Positions 35,040 to 45,545 of a DNA stretch of 64,000 nucleotides are shown in pieces (the first letter of the stretch is position 1; every line of letters starts with the position of its first letter). The position numbers were made by a program, and so were the translations under genes. The notes beneath the pieces were generated by a model, which was not told the origin of the DNA, searched no databases, and was given only the letters and a program-made list of their open reading frames with translations. The stretch lies in the NCBI RefSeq assembly GCF_934202705.1, contig NZ_CAKPYE010000002.1, positions 189,083 to 253,082 on the forward strand, read 5' to 3'. Origin of the DNA: an uncultured Limosilactobacillus sp. Its GTDB lineage: Bacteria; Bacillota; Bacilli; Lactobacillales; Lactobacillaceae.

Positions 35040-36221
35040 TTACTTGTTATTTAGCATATAATCACGAGTCATTGGTAAATTCTTTCCAGAAGCACCCTTC
35101 GTAATTAAGTATTGAATAACATCAATATTGCCCGATTCAAATGATGCTGCACAAGCTTGTAAGTACAGGTCCCACATTCGAGTGAAGCGATCACCCATCA
35201 TTTGAGTGATTTGGTCACGGTGGGCATTAAAGCTTTGGTCCCAAATTTCGAGGGTCCGTTGGTAATGGCAGCGAAGCATTTCAATATCCGCAATTTGCAG
35301 ATGGTTTTCTTCAATATGATCAATCATTTCGGCAAGACCAGGAACGTAGCCACCAGGGAAAATATACTTGTTGATCCAGCCGTTATAAGCACCACCTTGT
35401 TGACGGGTAATACCGTGAATTAAAGCCACACCGTCGTTGGCCAAGTATTTGGCAACATCCTTAAAGTAAATCCCAAGGTTTTCCTTGCCAACGTGTTCAA
35501 ACATACCGACAGAAGTAATGTAATCCCATTGACGATCACCAAGTTCACGGTAATCCATGAGCTTGACTTCAGCGACGTTACTGAGACCTTCATCATTAAT
35601 CTTCTTTTGAACTAATTGATATTGTTCTTCACTTAACGTGACCCCAGTAACTTTCAAACTATATTCCTTAGCAGCAGTCAGCATCAGGGTTCCCCAACCG
35701 CAACCAATGTCAAGTAAAGTCTTACCAGGTTTAGGATCTAGCTTTTGTAGAATATGATGGACTTTAGCGATTTGGGCAGCTTTAAGATCATCATGATTAC
35801 CATTGGTAAAGTAAGCACATGAGTAAGTCAAAGTCTCATCTAACCAAAGGCGATAGAAATCATTACCAACGTCATAATGGCTTTGCACGTCGTCTTCACT
35901 TTGTTTTTCGCTGTGACCTTGTTTCGGCAAAAACTTACGGAATTTGGAACTCCGCATGAAACTATCAGCACTTTCATAAGCTGATTCAATCAGTTTTTGA
36001 ATGCTGCCATCAATCTCAATTTTGTGATCCATGTAAGCTTCGCCAAGGGCGATTGAGGCGTTCCTGGTAATGTCACGAATGGGAATTTTTTCTTTGAAGG
36101 TAATCGTAACTTGTGGTTCACCGTTGCCATAAGTTACGCTCTTTCCATCCCAGAAAACGATTTTCACTGGGATGGTAAAGGAACGACTTAACAATTGCTT
36201 GTAGAACGTCTTTTCTAACAT
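35040..36221 (-). CDS. cfa: Cyclopropane-fatty-acyl-phospholipid synthase
   Basis: Adds a methylene group from SAM to unsaturated acyl chains of membrane lipids, which helps acid tolerance. It is 393 aa. The SAM motif is [26 protein letters not shown] lies in the catalytic domain, and an N-terminal substrate domain with [11 protein letters not shown] comes before [15 protein letters not shown]. The start is ATG 36221 with GAAGGAAA upstream. It is transcribed alone on the minus strand. Confidence 0.95.
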   Translation of the reverse strand: MLEKTFYKQLLSRSFTIPVKIVFWDGKSVTYGNGEPQVTITFKEKIPIRDITRNASIALGEAYMDHKIEIDGSIQKLIESAYESADSFMRSSKFRKFLPKQGHSEKQSEDDVQSHYDVGNDFYRLWLDETLTYSCAYFTNGNHDDLKAAQIAKVHHILQKLDPKPGKTLLDIGCGWGTLMLTAAKEYSLKVTGVTLSEEQYQLVQKKINDEGLSNVAEVKLMDYRELGDRQWDYITSVGMFEHVGKENLGIYFKDVAKYLANDGVALIHGITRQQGGAYNGWINKYIFPGGYVPGLAEMIDHIEENHLQIADIEMLRCHYQRTLEIWDQSFNAHRDQITQMMGDRFTRMWDLYLQACAASFESGNIDVIQYLITKGASGKNLPMTRDYMLNNK

Positions 36222-36313
36222 ATGTGGGTTTCCTTCTTTCTTATATTACACAAATAATTATTATACACCCTTACTATCAAATGGCGAATGATCACTTATT
36301 CTAAATGGTCTGA

Positions 36314-37399
36314 TTACTGCGCACGACGATCAGCCTGGTCACGGATCAGCCGATAGAAGGCCGAAAAGAGCGGAACTGTAAACATCATTCCGATAATTCC
36401 AGAAACACCTCCACCAACCATGACGGCAACAAAAACCCAGACACTGGGGAGATCGATGGCTTTTCCAACAACAATGGGGTAGGTAATTCGATTATCTAGT
36501 TGTTGCAAAATAACAATGAAAATTAAGAAGATTAATGCCTTGACTGGTGAAACCGCAAAGATAATTACCACCCCGACAGAAGCGCCGAGAATGGCTCCAA
36601 TAATGGGAATCAATGCGGTCACAGTTGTGACAGCCCCCATCATGTAGGCATATGGCAGTCGAAGGATGGTCATGCCAATAAAACAGCAAATACCGAGAAT
36701 CACGGCATCTTTGCATTGCCCGCTAATATAACTACTAAAGCTTGTATCAAAAACGCGAATTACATACATGACCTGTTCTTTCGCGCGTGGGAGCCAAAGA
36801 TCCATCAGTTTATTAAACTGGCGACGGAGCATTTCCTTAAAAATCAAAAGATAGACAGAGAAGAAGAGGGCAATCACTGTAGTTGTTCCAAACGAAATAA
36901 TTCGTGACGCTGTGTGGCGAACGATCTTGAGAGTACCGCCAACCCCCACTGAGGCTTGCTTAAAGAATGTTGACCAGTTAATTTTACGCGGGTCAAGATA
37001 TTGAAATGAATGGTTAGATAGGTAAGTAATGGTTCGTTGAATCAGTCGACTATGGTGGGCGAGCAACAACTTAATACAAGCAATGACTTCCGGGATGACC
37101 AGCCAGAGAACAGCAGCTAAAATGACAATAATCGAGATATAAGATAAGGTAATACAGACACCTCGTTTGAATTTTTGAGCATTCTGACTGGGAAGTAACT
37201 TAGTATATAATCGTTCCCATTGATTTAGTAAGATGTTAATGATGTAGGCTAATACGGCGCCGGCTAATAATGGTACGGTTGCATGGCCAATGTTACCGAT
37301 GAACTTAGCGATGTTTGGCCAATACGTGATTGCTAAGTAGAGGGCAAATAGAGTTATAAAAATCGCAAGGTAACGTTTTTCAGCCAACGTTTTTTTCAC
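36314..37399 (-). CDS. AI-2E family (PerM-type) membrane protein, copy 1
   Basis: 361 aa, about seven to eight hydrophobic segments, with the family-typical GAILGASVGVVIIF and QQLDNRITYPIVVGKAIDL near the C-terminus. Some family members export autoinducer-2 or act as Na+/H+ antiporters; the function here is open. The start is ATG 37399 after AGGAAAT. It is divergent from a second family member at 37526, with about 125 bp between them. Confidence 0.87.
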   Translation of the reverse strand: MKKTLAEKRYLAIFITLFALYLAITYWPNIAKFIGNIGHATVPLLAGAVLAYIINILLNQWERLYTKLLPSQNAQKFKRGVCITLSYISIIVILAAVLWLVIPEVIACIKLLLAHHSRLIQRTITYLSNHSFQYLDPRKINWSTFFKQASVGVGGTLKIVRHTASRIISFGTTTVIALFFSVYLLIFKEMLRRQFNKLMDLWLPRAKEQVMYVIRVFDTSFSSYISGQCKDAVILGICCFIGMTILRLPYAYMMGAVTTVTALIPIIGAILGASVGVVIIFAVSPVKALIFLIFIVILQQLDNRITYPIVVGKAIDLPSVWVFVAVMVGGGVSGIIGMMFTVPLFSAFYRLIRDQADRRAQ

Positions 37400-37525
37400 A
37401 ATGATTTCCTCCCCAAATAATTCATACTTTCATTCTACACGGAATTCGGCAACGATGTGAATAGTTTCTCCAACGAGGGATCGTTTGGTAGAATGATAGT
37501 AGTCTGATAAAAAGGTCGTGAAAAA

Positions 37526-38563
37526 ATGGAAAATGCGTGGACAAAGTTTACCGCGAATGTTCACTTACACCGCACAGTGGTTTTATTATTGCTCATTGCG
37601 GTTTTGTATGAAGCGCGTGGGATGATGAACACAATTTTACTAACATTTATTTTTACTTATTTAATTGTCCATTGGGTCCGTTTGGTTCAACGCTGGTTAC
37701 CGAAAATCCCGATTATTATAACCGTAATTGTCACCTATGTTCTGTTAATTTGGGGAATTTACTATGTAATTACCGATTATTTACCAATGATTATTAATGA
37801 AATTGTTAAAATGGTCGATTCACTAATTAAGTTTTATCAAGGGGATGATATGAAATGGCTGATGCGCTATGTCAATCGGTACGTCAGCATGTCAACGATT
37901 ATTGAACAAGCCAAGCATGGTATGACGTTTGCGGTTAACACGCTCACTAAAATTGGCACGTTGACGATTTCACTCTTTATGTCCTTGATTTTGAGCTTTT
38001 TCTATACGATTGAACTGAAACAAATGAATGAATTTTCGCACCAATTTTTGGAAACCAAGTATTTAAACTGGCTCTTTGGTGATATCTATTATTTTGGCAA
38101 GACCTTTGTTAATACTTTCGGTGTTGTGCTTGAGGCCCAATTTTTTATTGCCATCTGTAATACGGCACTGACAATGATTTGCTTATCTTTTATGAAGATG
38201 CCACAGATTTTTGCCTTAGGGCTGATGGTGTTTGTCTTAAGTTTAGTTCCGGTTGCTGGGGTAATTATTTCGTTAGTTCCCCTTTGTCTAGTTGGTTATC
38301 AATCTGGCGGCATTCGTGATGTTGTTTATATTGTGATCATGATTTTAGTGATCCATGCGTTGGAGGCATATGTTTTAAACCCGAAATTTATGTCGAGTCG
38401 AACTGAACTACCGATTTTTTATACCTTTGTGGTATTGCTAGTTGCTGAACATTTATGGGGAACATGGGGGCTAATTGTTGGTGTTCCTGTCTTTACCTTC
38501 TTACTCGATGTTTTTGGGGTCAAATCAGTTCATCGGCGCAGACCACAATCAATTCAGGAATAA
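37526..38563 (+). CDS. AI-2E family (PerM-type) membrane protein, copy 2
   Basis: 345 aa, hydrophobic throughout, with LSLVPVAGVIISLVPLCLVG and EAYVLNPKFMSSRTELPIF, the C-terminal family region. It is only distantly similar to copy 1 and therefore an old paralogue. ATG 37526 follows GGTCGTG. The substrate is not known. Confidence 0.85.
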   Translation: MENAWTKFTANVHLHRTVVLLLLIAVLYEARGMMNTILLTFIFTYLIVHWVRLVQRWLPKIPIIITVIVTYVLLIWGIYYVITDYLPMIINEIVKMVDSLIKFYQGDDMKWLMRYVNRYVSMSTIIEQAKHGMTFAVNTLTKIGTLTISLFMSLILSFFYTIELKQMNEFSHQFLETKYLNWLFGDIYYFGKTFVNTFGVVLEAQFFIAICNTALTMICLSFMKMPQIFALGLMVFVLSLVPVAGVIISLVPLCLVGYQSGGIRDVVYIVIMILVIHALEAYVLNPKFMSSRTELPIFYTFVVLLVAEHLWGTWGLIVGVPVFTFLLDVFGVKSVHRRRPQSIQE

Positions 38564-38566
38564 GTA

Positions 38567-38595
38567 TTTACATTTGAATAAGAAACGATTATCCT
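38567..38595 (+). promoter_or_regulatory. Promoter of fhs
   Basis: TTTACA (38567-38572), 17 nt, TATCCT (38590-38595). It starts just after the preceding stop codon; the PurBox pair begins 12 nt downstream of the -10. Confidence 0.5.
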
Positions 38596-38607
38596 ATGAA
38601 TGTATTC

Positions 38608-38644
38608 ACGAACTATTTAAGCTATTTAAAAATAATAGTTCCTG
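38608..38644. promoter_or_regulatory. PurBox pair before fhs
   Basis: ACGAAC (38608-38613), 24 nt, GTTCCTG (38638-38644). The layout matches the purE and purC sites exactly. It suggests PurR control of 10-formyl-THF supply. Confidence 0.65.
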
Positions 38645-38677
38645 TTTTTACTGTTTAACTTTAAGGAGGGCCAATGA

Positions 38678-40339
38678 ATGTTAACAGACATTGAAATTGC
38701 TGATCGGACTAAAATGGAACCGATTACGAAAATTGCCGCGAAAATCGGTTTAGATGAAGATGACATTGAACAATACGGGAAATATAAAGCAAAACTCCAA
38801 TTACCGTTAAAAAAAGCGCCCAATAAAAAACATCGGTTGGTCCTCGTAACCTCGATCAATCCAACGCCGGCCGGAGAAGGTAAATCAACGGTGCTGGTTG
38901 GTTTGGGCGATGCAATGAATCAGCTCAATCATCAAACAATTATTGCAATGCGTGAACCATCAATGGGTCCCGTCTTTGGTATTAAGGGTGGAGCCACCGG
39001 TGGTGGATATAGTCAGGTCATTCCGATGGAAGATATCAACTTGCACTTTACTGGTGACCTCCATGCTTTAACCAGTGCGAATAACACTTTAGCCGCTTTG
39101 ATTGATAACTATATTATGCGTGATAATGAACTAAACTTGGATCCACGACGGATTATTTGGAAACGGGTCGAAGATGTTAACGATCGGGCATTGAGAAATG
39201 TGGTCACTGGACTGGGTGGCGTTATGCAAGGAATTCCGCGGGAAACCGGGTTCGATATTACTGCGGCTTCCGAATTAATGGCGATTCTTTGCCTATCGAC
39301 TGACTTAATGGACCTCAAACGACGAGTTGGCCGAATCGTCGTTGGCTATACGCGGGACAAGGAACCAGTGACTGTGAGTCAACTTGGCTTTGAAGATGCG
39401 ATTACGATTTTATTGAAAGATGCGCTCAAACCAAACTTAGTGCAAACTTTAGCTCATACACCAACTATTATTCATGGGGGACCATTTGCTAACATTGCCC
39501 ATGGCTGTAATTCGGTTCTGGCGACGCAAGCGGCGATGAATCTGGCAGATTATACGGTTACGGAGTCAGGATTCGGCGCTGATCTGGGAGCAGAAAAGTT
39601 CTTAGATATTAAGCGACGGGTGCTTGGTAAAACTCCGGATGCAATGGTAATTGTAGCCACCGTTCGAGCACTTGAATATAATGGTGGCGCCAAATTAGCG
39701 GCGCTCAAGGATGAGAATCTCCCTGAACTAAAGAAGGGGATGGTCAACCTTAACCGACACATTAAGAATATGCAACGATTTGGAATTCCATTGGTCGTGG
39801 CCATTAACCACTTTGTGACTGATACTGAAGCCGAAATCAAAGCGATTGAAGATAACTGTCGAGCCCTGGGTGTCAATGTGGTCGTTACAGATGCTTGGGC
39901 TAAGGGCGGTGATGGTGCACTTGATCTGGCAAAGGAAGTTGTTAAACTCACGGAGCAACCAAGTGATTTTCACGAACTATATACACTAGACCAAACCCCT
40001 GAAGAAAAAATTCGGACGATTGTCACCAAAGTTTATGGGGCGAAGGATGTCGTCTTTAGTAAAAAAGCCCAAAAACAGCTTCGCCAATTTGCAGAGCTAG
40101 GTTGGAATGATTTGCCAGTCTGCATCGCCAAGACCCAGTACTCTTTTACTGATGATCAAACGCAATTAGGGGCACCCACTGACTTTATTTTCCACATTCG
40201 GGAACTTGTACCAAAGTTAGGTGCCGGATTTATTGTGGCACTATCCGGCAACATGATGACGATGCCAGGCTTAGCGAAAACGCCAGCTGCGGTGAATATG
40301 ACGATTGATGAACAGGGGACAATTACTGGCCTGTTTTAA
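38678..40339 (+). CDS. fhs: Formate-tetrahydrofolate ligase
   Basis: Makes 10-formyl-THF from formate, THF and ATP, the one-carbon donor used by PurN and PurH. It is 553 aa, full length. The ATP loop is [10 protein letters not shown] (about residue 64), and [20 protein letters not shown] is conserved. The start is ATG 38678 after AAGGAGG. The gene sits upstream of purE and carries the same PurBox layout, so it is tied to purine synthesis. A terminator follows. Confidence 0.96.
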   Translation: MLTDIEIADRTKMEPITKIAAKIGLDEDDIEQYGKYKAKLQLPLKKAPNKKHRLVLVTSINPTPAGEGKSTVLVGLGDAMNQLNHQTIIAMREPSMGPVFGIKGGATGGGYSQVIPMEDINLHFTGDLHALTSANNTLAALIDNYIMRDNELNLDPRRIIWKRVEDVNDRALRNVVTGLGGVMQGIPRETGFDITAASELMAILCLSTDLMDLKRRVGRIVVGYTRDKEPVTVSQLGFEDAITILLKDALKPNLVQTLAHTPTIIHGGPFANIAHGCNSVLATQAAMNLADYTVTESGFGADLGAEKFLDIKRRVLGKTPDAMVIVATVRALEYNGGAKLAALKDENLPELKKGMVNLNRHIKNMQRFGIPLVVAINHFVTDTEAEIKAIEDNCRALGVNVVVTDAWAKGGDGALDLAKEVVKLTEQPSDFHELYTLDQTPEEKIRTIVTKVYGAKDVVFSKKAQKQLRQFAELGWNDLPVCIAKTQYSFTDDQTQLGAPTDFIFHIRELVPKLGAGFIVALSGNMMTMPGLAKTPAAVNMTIDEQGTITGLF

Positions 40340-40371
40340 TGGGCAGTCATTAACTAGTTTAATAATTAAGC

Positions 40372-40408
40372 AATGCGGAATGTTAGTTTTAACATTCCGC
40401 GTTTTTTT
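40372..40408 (+). terminator. Terminator after fhs
   Basis: GCGGAATGTT (40375-40384)/AACATTCCGC (40391-40400), then a run of seven T. Confidence 0.92.
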
Positions 40409-40417
40409 GAAGCATAC

Positions 40418-40480
40418 ACGAACAAAATTTAATAATCATATAAAATAGTTCTTGTTTTATTAAAAAAAGTTTGGTACTCT
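40418..40480 (+). promoter_or_regulatory. PurBox pair and promoter of purEKB
   Basis: ACGAAC (40418-40423), 24 nt, GTTCTTG (40448-40454). The right box overlaps a -35 TTGTTT (40452-40457); 17 nt later comes TACTCT (40475-40480). The sequence around the boxes is alignable with the purC leader, including TGTTTTATTAAAAA. Confidence 0.65.
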
Positions 40481-40507
40481 AAGGGGGATTTAAGGAGGAA
40501 TGGAGCA

Positions 40508-40993
40508 ATGGATAAAGTTAGCGTTGTGATGGGTAGTAAATCAGACTGGCCAACGGTTAAAGAAGCATGTTTAATCTTGGATCAATTCTGGGTTGACTAT
40601 GATAAACAAGTTATTTCAGCACATCGAATGCCTAATGAAATGTTCGACTTTGCACAAAATACAGTTAAAAATGGTACGAAGGTGATCATTGCTTGTGCAG
40701 GAGGAGCGGCTCACTTGCCGGGGATGATTGCTGCCAATACGCCACTGCCAGTAATTGGAATTCCGGGTCAAACGAAAGCGTTAGGTGGCATGGACTCACT
40801 GTTATCGATTGTCCAGATGCCCGCGGGAATTCCAGTGGCCACCACGGCGATTGGCAAAGCGGGGGCTAAAAACGCAGCTCTGCTCGCTCTCCAGATTTTG
40901 GGGATTACCAATCCACAGATTCAACAACAAATTATTAATTATCGACAACGGATGCATGATGAAGCAAAAGAAAGCGGGAATCATCTTGACTAA
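40508..40993 (+). CDS. purE: N5-carboxyaminoimidazole ribonucleotide mutase
   Basis: Class I PurE, converts N5-CAIR (from PurK) to CAIR. It is 161 aa. It has VVMGSKSDWPT with the substrate-binding Ser-Asp, the catalytic His in SAHRMP, and CAGGAAHLPGM. The start is ATG 40508 after AAGGAGGAA. It overlaps purK by 8 nt. Confidence 0.96.
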   Translation: MDKVSVVMGSKSDWPTVKEACLILDQFWVDYDKQVISAHRMPNEMFDFAQNTVKNGTKVIIACAGGAAHLPGMIAANTPLPVIGIPGQTKALGGMDSLLSIVQMPAGIPVATTAIGKAGAKNAALLALQILGITNPQIQQQIINYRQRMHDEAKESGNHLD

Positions 40994-42110
40994 CTTTATT
41001 CAACCAGGATCAACGATTGGGATTATTGGTGGTGGTCAATTAGGTCAAATGCTGGCTTTGGACGCTAAGCAAACGGGGATGAAGGTTGTGATTTTGGATC
41101 CAACGCCGCATTGTCCGGCTGGTCAGGTGGCTGATGAACAAATTGTTGCACCATATGAAGATCTTTCGGCAATTCAAGAGTTAGCACAACGGGCGGATGT
41201 GTTAACTTATGAATTTGAAAATGTTGATTTACAGGCGTTAGAAGATGTTACGGACTGTTCGTACATTCCTCAAGGAACTCAGCTGCTTTATATCACGAAA
41301 GATCGGGTCCGTGAGAAGATGTTTTTGAACCATGCGGGATTGCAAACGGCACCATTCCGTGCAGTGCATAATCGTCAAGAATTAGCTAATGCAGTGGAGA
41401 TAATTGGCTATCCAAGTGTTTTGAAAACCTGTGAAGGCGGATATGATGGACATGGTCAGGTTGTTTTACATCAGTCAGCTGATTTAGCAAAGTGTACGAA
41501 AATTTTAAAAACCCACAATTGTATTTTAGAAGGCTGGGTGCCATTTAAGATGGAGTGTTCAGTGATGGTGGCGCGGAATGAACGTGGTGAGATTACGACT
41601 TTTCCTGTTGCAGAAAATATTCACCATCATGAAATTTTACATTTGAGTATCGTTCCTGCACGAATTAGTGCTCACCTTCAAGGGGTGGCGGAAAAAATGG
41701 CTGTTCAAATCGCCGAAGCAATTCATTTGCGGGGAATCCTCGGGGTAGAAATGTTTATTGGTAACGATGATCAGATTTATATTAATGAGTTAGCCCCGCG
41801 ACCGCATAATTCGGGCCATTATTCGATCGAAGCATGTAATTTTTCTCAATTTGCCATCCATAATCGGGCAATCTGTAACTGGCCATTACCGAAAATTCAG
41901 CTACTGAAGCCGGTGGTAATGGTCAATGTTTTAGGACAGCACGTGGCCAAAGTACGTCAACAGATGACTCAACATCCAACTTGGCATTTTCATGACTACG
42001 GTAAGGCTGAAGTACGTCATAATCGTAAAATGGGTCATGTGACAATTTTAACTGACGATTTCGCTCAGACGCTACATGAAATTGAATCGAGTGGAATTTG
42101 GCAGAAATAG
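40986..42110 (+). CDS. purK: N5-carboxyaminoimidazole ribonucleotide synthase
   Basis: ATP-grasp enzyme that carboxylates AIR to N5-CAIR. It is 374 aa from TTG 40986, giving MTNFIQPGSTIGIIGGGQLG, the normal PurK N-terminus. An earlier ATG at 40956 is in frame but would overlap purE more and has no better ribosome site. The ATP-grasp core includes GYPSVLKTCEGGYDGHGQ and NELAPRPHNSGHY. It is coupled to purE by overlap and followed by purB after 65 nt. Confidence 0.95.
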   Translation: MTNFIQPGSTIGIIGGGQLGQMLALDAKQTGMKVVILDPTPHCPAGQVADEQIVAPYEDLSAIQELAQRADVLTYEFENVDLQALEDVTDCSYIPQGTQLLYITKDRVREKMFLNHAGLQTAPFRAVHNRQELANAVEIIGYPSVLKTCEGGYDGHGQVVLHQSADLAKCTKILKTHNCILEGWVPFKMECSVMVARNERGEITTFPVAENIHHHEILHLSIVPARISAHLQGVAEKMAVQIAEAIHLRGILGVEMFIGNDDQIYINELAPRPHNSGHYSIEACNFSQFAIHNRAICNWPLPKIQLLKPVVMVNVLGQHVAKVRQQMTQHPTWHFHDYGKAEVRHNRKMGHVTILTDDFAQTLHEIESSGIWQK

Positions 42111-42175
42111 TTGCCACAAATAATCTAATTCAGTATAAAATGGTAGTATTGAGAAAAAAGAAAGGATTTTAACCC

Positions 42176-43471
42176 ATGATTGATCGTTATACTAGTCCAG
42201 AAATGAAACATATTTGGAGCGACCAAACCAAGTACCAATGTTGGTTGGAAGTTGAAATTGCTGCTGATGAAGCCTGGAGTAAACTTGGCCATATTCCGGC
42301 GGCGGACGTTGAAAAGATTAAGCAAAATGCGAAGTTTACTGTTGATGGGATTAATGAGATTGAAGCAGTCACTCACCATGATGTGATTGCCTTTACACGA
42401 GATGTTTCTAAATCACTCGGTCCAGAACGGAAGTGGGTTCATTACGGAATGACGAGTACAGATGTCGTCGATACGGCACAAGGCTACCGTCTGAAGAAGG
42501 CCAATGATTTATTACGACAAGACATTGATGACTTTATGCAAGTGCTCAAAGAAATGGCCGAAAAATATAAGTACACGGTTTGTATGGGCCGGACCCATGG
42601 TGTTCATGCTGAACCGACAACGTTTGGTTTGAAAGCTGCGCGTTGGTATTCTGAAATGAAGCGGAATCGTCGGCGCTTTGATGAAGCTGCGAAGGGAGTT
42701 GAAGCTGGTAAAATTTCGGGTGCCGTGGGGACGTTTGCTGAAATTGATCCCTTTGTGGAAGAATATGTCTGCAAGAAGCTGGGCATTCGACCGCAAGAAA
42801 TTTCAACCCAAGTTTTACCACGCGATTTGCATGCCGCTTACGTTGCAGCGATCGCGCTGGTGGGGACGAGCCTAGAAGAAATGGCGACAGAAATTCGCTC
42901 TTTACAACGGACTGAAATTCATGAAGTGGAAGAACACTTTGCCAAGGGTCAGAAGGGCTCCTCAGCAATGCCACATAAGCGGAACCCAATTGGTTCGGAA
43001 AATATTTGCGGCTGTGCACGGATGCTACGTGGCTACATGGTTCCGGCTTACGAAGATGTGCCGTTATGGCATGAACGTGATATTTCCCACTCAAGTGCAG
43101 AACGGATGATTTTGCCAGATGCCACTTCATTACTTGATTACATGTTAAAGCGGTTTGGCCGGATTTTGAAGAATCTTGATGTTTTCCCTGAAACAATGAA
43201 AAAGAATATGGATAAGACGCTGGGGTTAATTTATTCTGGAAGAGTTCTTTTAAAGTTAGTTAATTCCGGAATGACCCGCGAGGCTGCGTATGATTTGATT
43301 CAACCTTACACTGCCAAGTGTTGGGCTGAGCAAATTCCATTTCGACCGTTACTTGAAGCAGATCCAACGATTCAAAAACAATTGACGGCGGCGGATCTTG
43401 ATGATGCCTTTGATTATCATTGGCATCTTCGTCACGTTGATGATATTTACAAACGCATTGGTTTAGATTAG
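42176..43471 (+). CDS. purB: Adenylosuccinate lyase
   Basis: Acts twice: on SAICAR in the IMP pathway and on adenylosuccinate in AMP synthesis. It is 431 aa. The fumarase/lyase superfamily signature [15 protein letters not shown] (about residue 262) contains the mobile catalytic Ser loop, and [10 protein letters not shown] and [10 protein letters not shown] are the other conserved regions. The start is ATG 42176 after AAAGGA. It is the last gene of the purEKB unit, with a strong terminator after it. Confidence 0.97.
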   Translation: MIDRYTSPEMKHIWSDQTKYQCWLEVEIAADEAWSKLGHIPAADVEKIKQNAKFTVDGINEIEAVTHHDVIAFTRDVSKSLGPERKWVHYGMTSTDVVDTAQGYRLKKANDLLRQDIDDFMQVLKEMAEKYKYTVCMGRTHGVHAEPTTFGLKAARWYSEMKRNRRRFDEAAKGVEAGKISGAVGTFAEIDPFVEEYVCKKLGIRPQEISTQVLPRDLHAAYVAAIALVGTSLEEMATEIRSLQRTEIHEVEEHFAKGQKGSSAMPHKRNPIGSENICGCARMLRGYMVPAYEDVPLWHERDISHSSAERMILPDATSLLDYMLKRFGRILKNLDVFPETMKKNMDKTLGLIYSGRVLLKLVNSGMTREAAYDLIQPYTAKCWAEQIPFRPLLEADPTIQKQLTAADLDDAFDYHWHLRHVDDIYKRIGLD

Positions 43472-43507
43472 TAATAAAAGGTTCAGCTCTGCTGGACCTT
43501 TTATTAC
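43472..43507 (+). terminator. Terminator after purB
   Basis: TAATAAAAGGTTCAGC (43472-43487) pairs with GCTGGACCTTTTATTA (43491-43506), with one G-T pair. Confidence 0.9.
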
Positions 43508-43575
43508 TTCACAATGATTTGCGGTTAGAACCAGCCTGCTTCATAATGAAATTAAGAGAAAGGCGGGTGAACAAA

Positions 43576-45387
43576 ATGAAAAGTAATCGCCAAAAATTAA
43601 TGGTCCTTTGTGGGATTGCACTGTTGGCGGCAATTTGTCAATGGGGATTTCGTGCACCAATCTGGGCACAGGTAATTAATAGTATTGCTGGTGGCTGGAT
43701 GGCGTTGTTGATGTTCATTGATATGATTAAGAAACTCCGCTCTGGGGATTATGGTGTTGACTTGTTAGCGATCACTGCGATTGTGGCGACGCTGGCTGTT
43801 GGTGAATATTGGGCTGCCATGGTGATTTTGCTAATGCTGATTGGTGGTGATGCATTAGAAGATTATGCCAACCAGAAAGCGCATAGCGAGTTGAGCACGT
43901 TGTTAGATAAGACGCCACGGACTGCTAACCAATTGATTGATGGTATACCAGTGGCGGTGGACGTTAATGAACTTAAAGTTGGTGACCAGGTGATCATTAA
44001 ACCAGGAGAACAGGTTCCGGTTGATGGAATCGTTATTGAAGGGATTAGTGATGTTAATGAAGCAACATTAACTGGCGAATCATTACCGATCACTAAGCAT
44101 CCTGGTGAAGAAATACTATCTGGTTCAGTTAATGGTGATGGTAGGATAACGATGAAAGTACAACGATGCGCAGCGGATAGCCAGTACCAACAGTTAGTGG
44201 CCTTGATTCAGCAAGCGGATCAACAACCCGCCCGGTTTGTTCGCTTAGCTGACCGCTATGCATTACCATTTACCATTGTTTCATATGTTATTGCCGGGTT
44301 AGCATGGTGGATTGCTAAAGATCCCGTTCGCTTTGCTCAAGTTTTGGTGGTTGCCTCACCGTGTCCGTTAATTTTAGCGGCACCAGTAGCGTTTGTTTCA
44401 GGTATGAGTCGAAGTTCAACTAACGGGATTGTGGTCAAGACTGGGGATGTCATTGAAAAACTAGCCACCATTCGTGCTGCGGCGTTTGATAAGACTGGGA
44501 CCCTAACTCATGGTAATTTGAGTGTTAGTGAGGTAGTGCCGAGTGGCAACGTTTCTGCGGATCAATTGTTACAGTTCACAGCAAGTGCAGAACAGGATTC
44601 AAATCATGTCTTAGCACAGTCGGTAGTCCAGACTGCTCATCAACAGGGACTGCCACTACTCCAACCAACGTCAATGCATGAAACGACTGCGCAAGGAGTC
44701 GCTGCAGTTATCCAAGGTCGGAGTATTAAAGTCGGGAGACGAACGTTTGTCGATTCTGGTCAGCAGATTCAGCCAGCTAACGTTACCGCAATTTATGTTA
44801 CGGTTGATCACCAATACTGGGGCCATGTTGAATTTCAGGACCAGTTACGGAGCGAGACTCCTGAAGTTATTGCCCAACTTCGTGCTCGTGGTGTCAAAAC
44901 GATTATGATGTTAACCGGTGATCAAGGACGGATTGCAGGACAGATCGCAAAAAAGTCTGGAATCACCAAGGTCTTTGCCGGGTTGCTACCTGAACAAAAG
45001 GTGGCCAACCTGCAAAAATTACCGCCTGAAGATCGACCAATCATGATGGTTGGGGACGGAGTTAATGATGCGCCGGTGTTGAAAGTAGCAGATGTTGGTG
45101 TTGCAATGGGTGCTCGCGGATCAACAGCAGCTAGTGAATCAGCAGATGTTGTCATTCTGGCGGATGATTTGCGAAAAGTGGCGAATGCGGTGATTATTGC
45201 TCAGGACACCTTACAAATTGCTAAACATGCCGTTTGGATTGGCATCGCGGTCTGCGTTGTTTTAATGTTAATTTGTAGTACCGGAGTGGTGCCGACGATT
45301 ATCGGGGCGCTGTTGCAAGAAGTCGTCGATACCGTTTGTATCTTATGGGGGCTGCGTGCACGAAAGGACTTGCAGAATTTAATCTAA
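43576..45387 (+). CDS. P1B-type heavy-metal ATPase with SPC motif
   Basis: 603-aa metal-pumping ATPase without an N-terminal metal-binding domain. The membrane motif is SPCPLILAAP (SPC, typical of P1B-4 pumps for Co/Fe/Zn) instead of CPC. Actuator motif TGESLPIT, phosphorylation motif DKTGTLTHG and hinge GDGVNDAPVL are intact. The usual HP dipeptide of the nucleotide domain is HV here (SNHVLAQ). I chose ATG 43576 (AAAGGCGG upstream) over upstream starts. It lies alone between purB and purC and is bounded by terminators; no metal regulator is adjacent. Substrate is inferred from the motif only. Confidence 0.9.
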   Translation: MKSNRQKLMVLCGIALLAAICQWGFRAPIWAQVINSIAGGWMALLMFIDMIKKLRSGDYGVDLLAITAIVATLAVGEYWAAMVILLMLIGGDALEDYANQKAHSELSTLLDKTPRTANQLIDGIPVAVDVNELKVGDQVIIKPGEQVPVDGIVIEGISDVNEATLTGESLPITKHPGEEILSGSVNGDGRITMKVQRCAADSQYQQLVALIQQADQQPARFVRLADRYALPFTIVSYVIAGLAWWIAKDPVRFAQVLVVASPCPLILAAPVAFVSGMSRSSTNGIVVKTGDVIEKLATIRAAAFDKTGTLTHGNLSVSEVVPSGNVSADQLLQFTASAEQDSNHVLAQSVVQTAHQQGLPLLQPTSMHETTAQGVAAVIQGRSIKVGRRTFVDSGQQIQPANVTAIYVTVDHQYWGHVEFQDQLRSETPEVIAQLRARGVKTIMMLTGDQGRIAGQIAKKSGITKVFAGLLPEQKVANLQKLPPEDRPIMMVGDGVNDAPVLKVADVGVAMGARGSTAASESADVVILADDLRKVANAVIIAQDTLQIAKHAVWIGIAVCVVLMLICSTGVVPTIIGALLQEVVDTVCILWGLRARKDLQNLI

Positions 45388-45396
45388 CCATGTTGA

Positions 45397-45436
45397 CCAA
45401 CTAGCGGGTGAACAATCCCCTGCTAGTTGGTTTTTA
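45397..45436 (+). terminator. Terminator after metal ATPase
   Basis: CCAACTAGC (45397-45405) pairs with GCTAGTTGG (45422-45430) with extra inner GGG/CCC, then TTTTTATT. Confidence 0.9.
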
Positions 45437-45457
45437 TTACAATTTTTTATAGTGAAT

Positions 45458-45494
45458 ACCGAACAATAAAATAGCAAAGATGACAAAAGTTTGG
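45458..45494. promoter_or_regulatory. PurBox pair 1 upstream of purC promoter
   Basis: ACCGAAC (45458-45464), 24 nt, GTTTGG (45489-45494). The left box is the closest in the window to the published PurBox core; the right box has one change. It lies just upstream of the -35. Confidence 0.55.
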
Positions 45495-45501
45495 AAATAT
45501 A

Positions 45502-45530
45502 TTGACAGATCGTCAAAGGATTGATATGCT
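45502..45530 (+). promoter_or_regulatory. Promoter of purCSQLFMNHD
   Basis: TTGACA (45502-45507), 17 nt, TATGCT (45525-45530). It is flanked on both sides by PurBox pairs. Confidence 0.7.
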
Positions 45531-45545
45531 CATGATGTCTAATAA

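Noticed and set aside
42546..43196. Long open frame antisense to purB (216 codons)
   Set aside because: It lies wholly within purB, and its low-complexity composition mirrors purB codons; no ribosome site or family.
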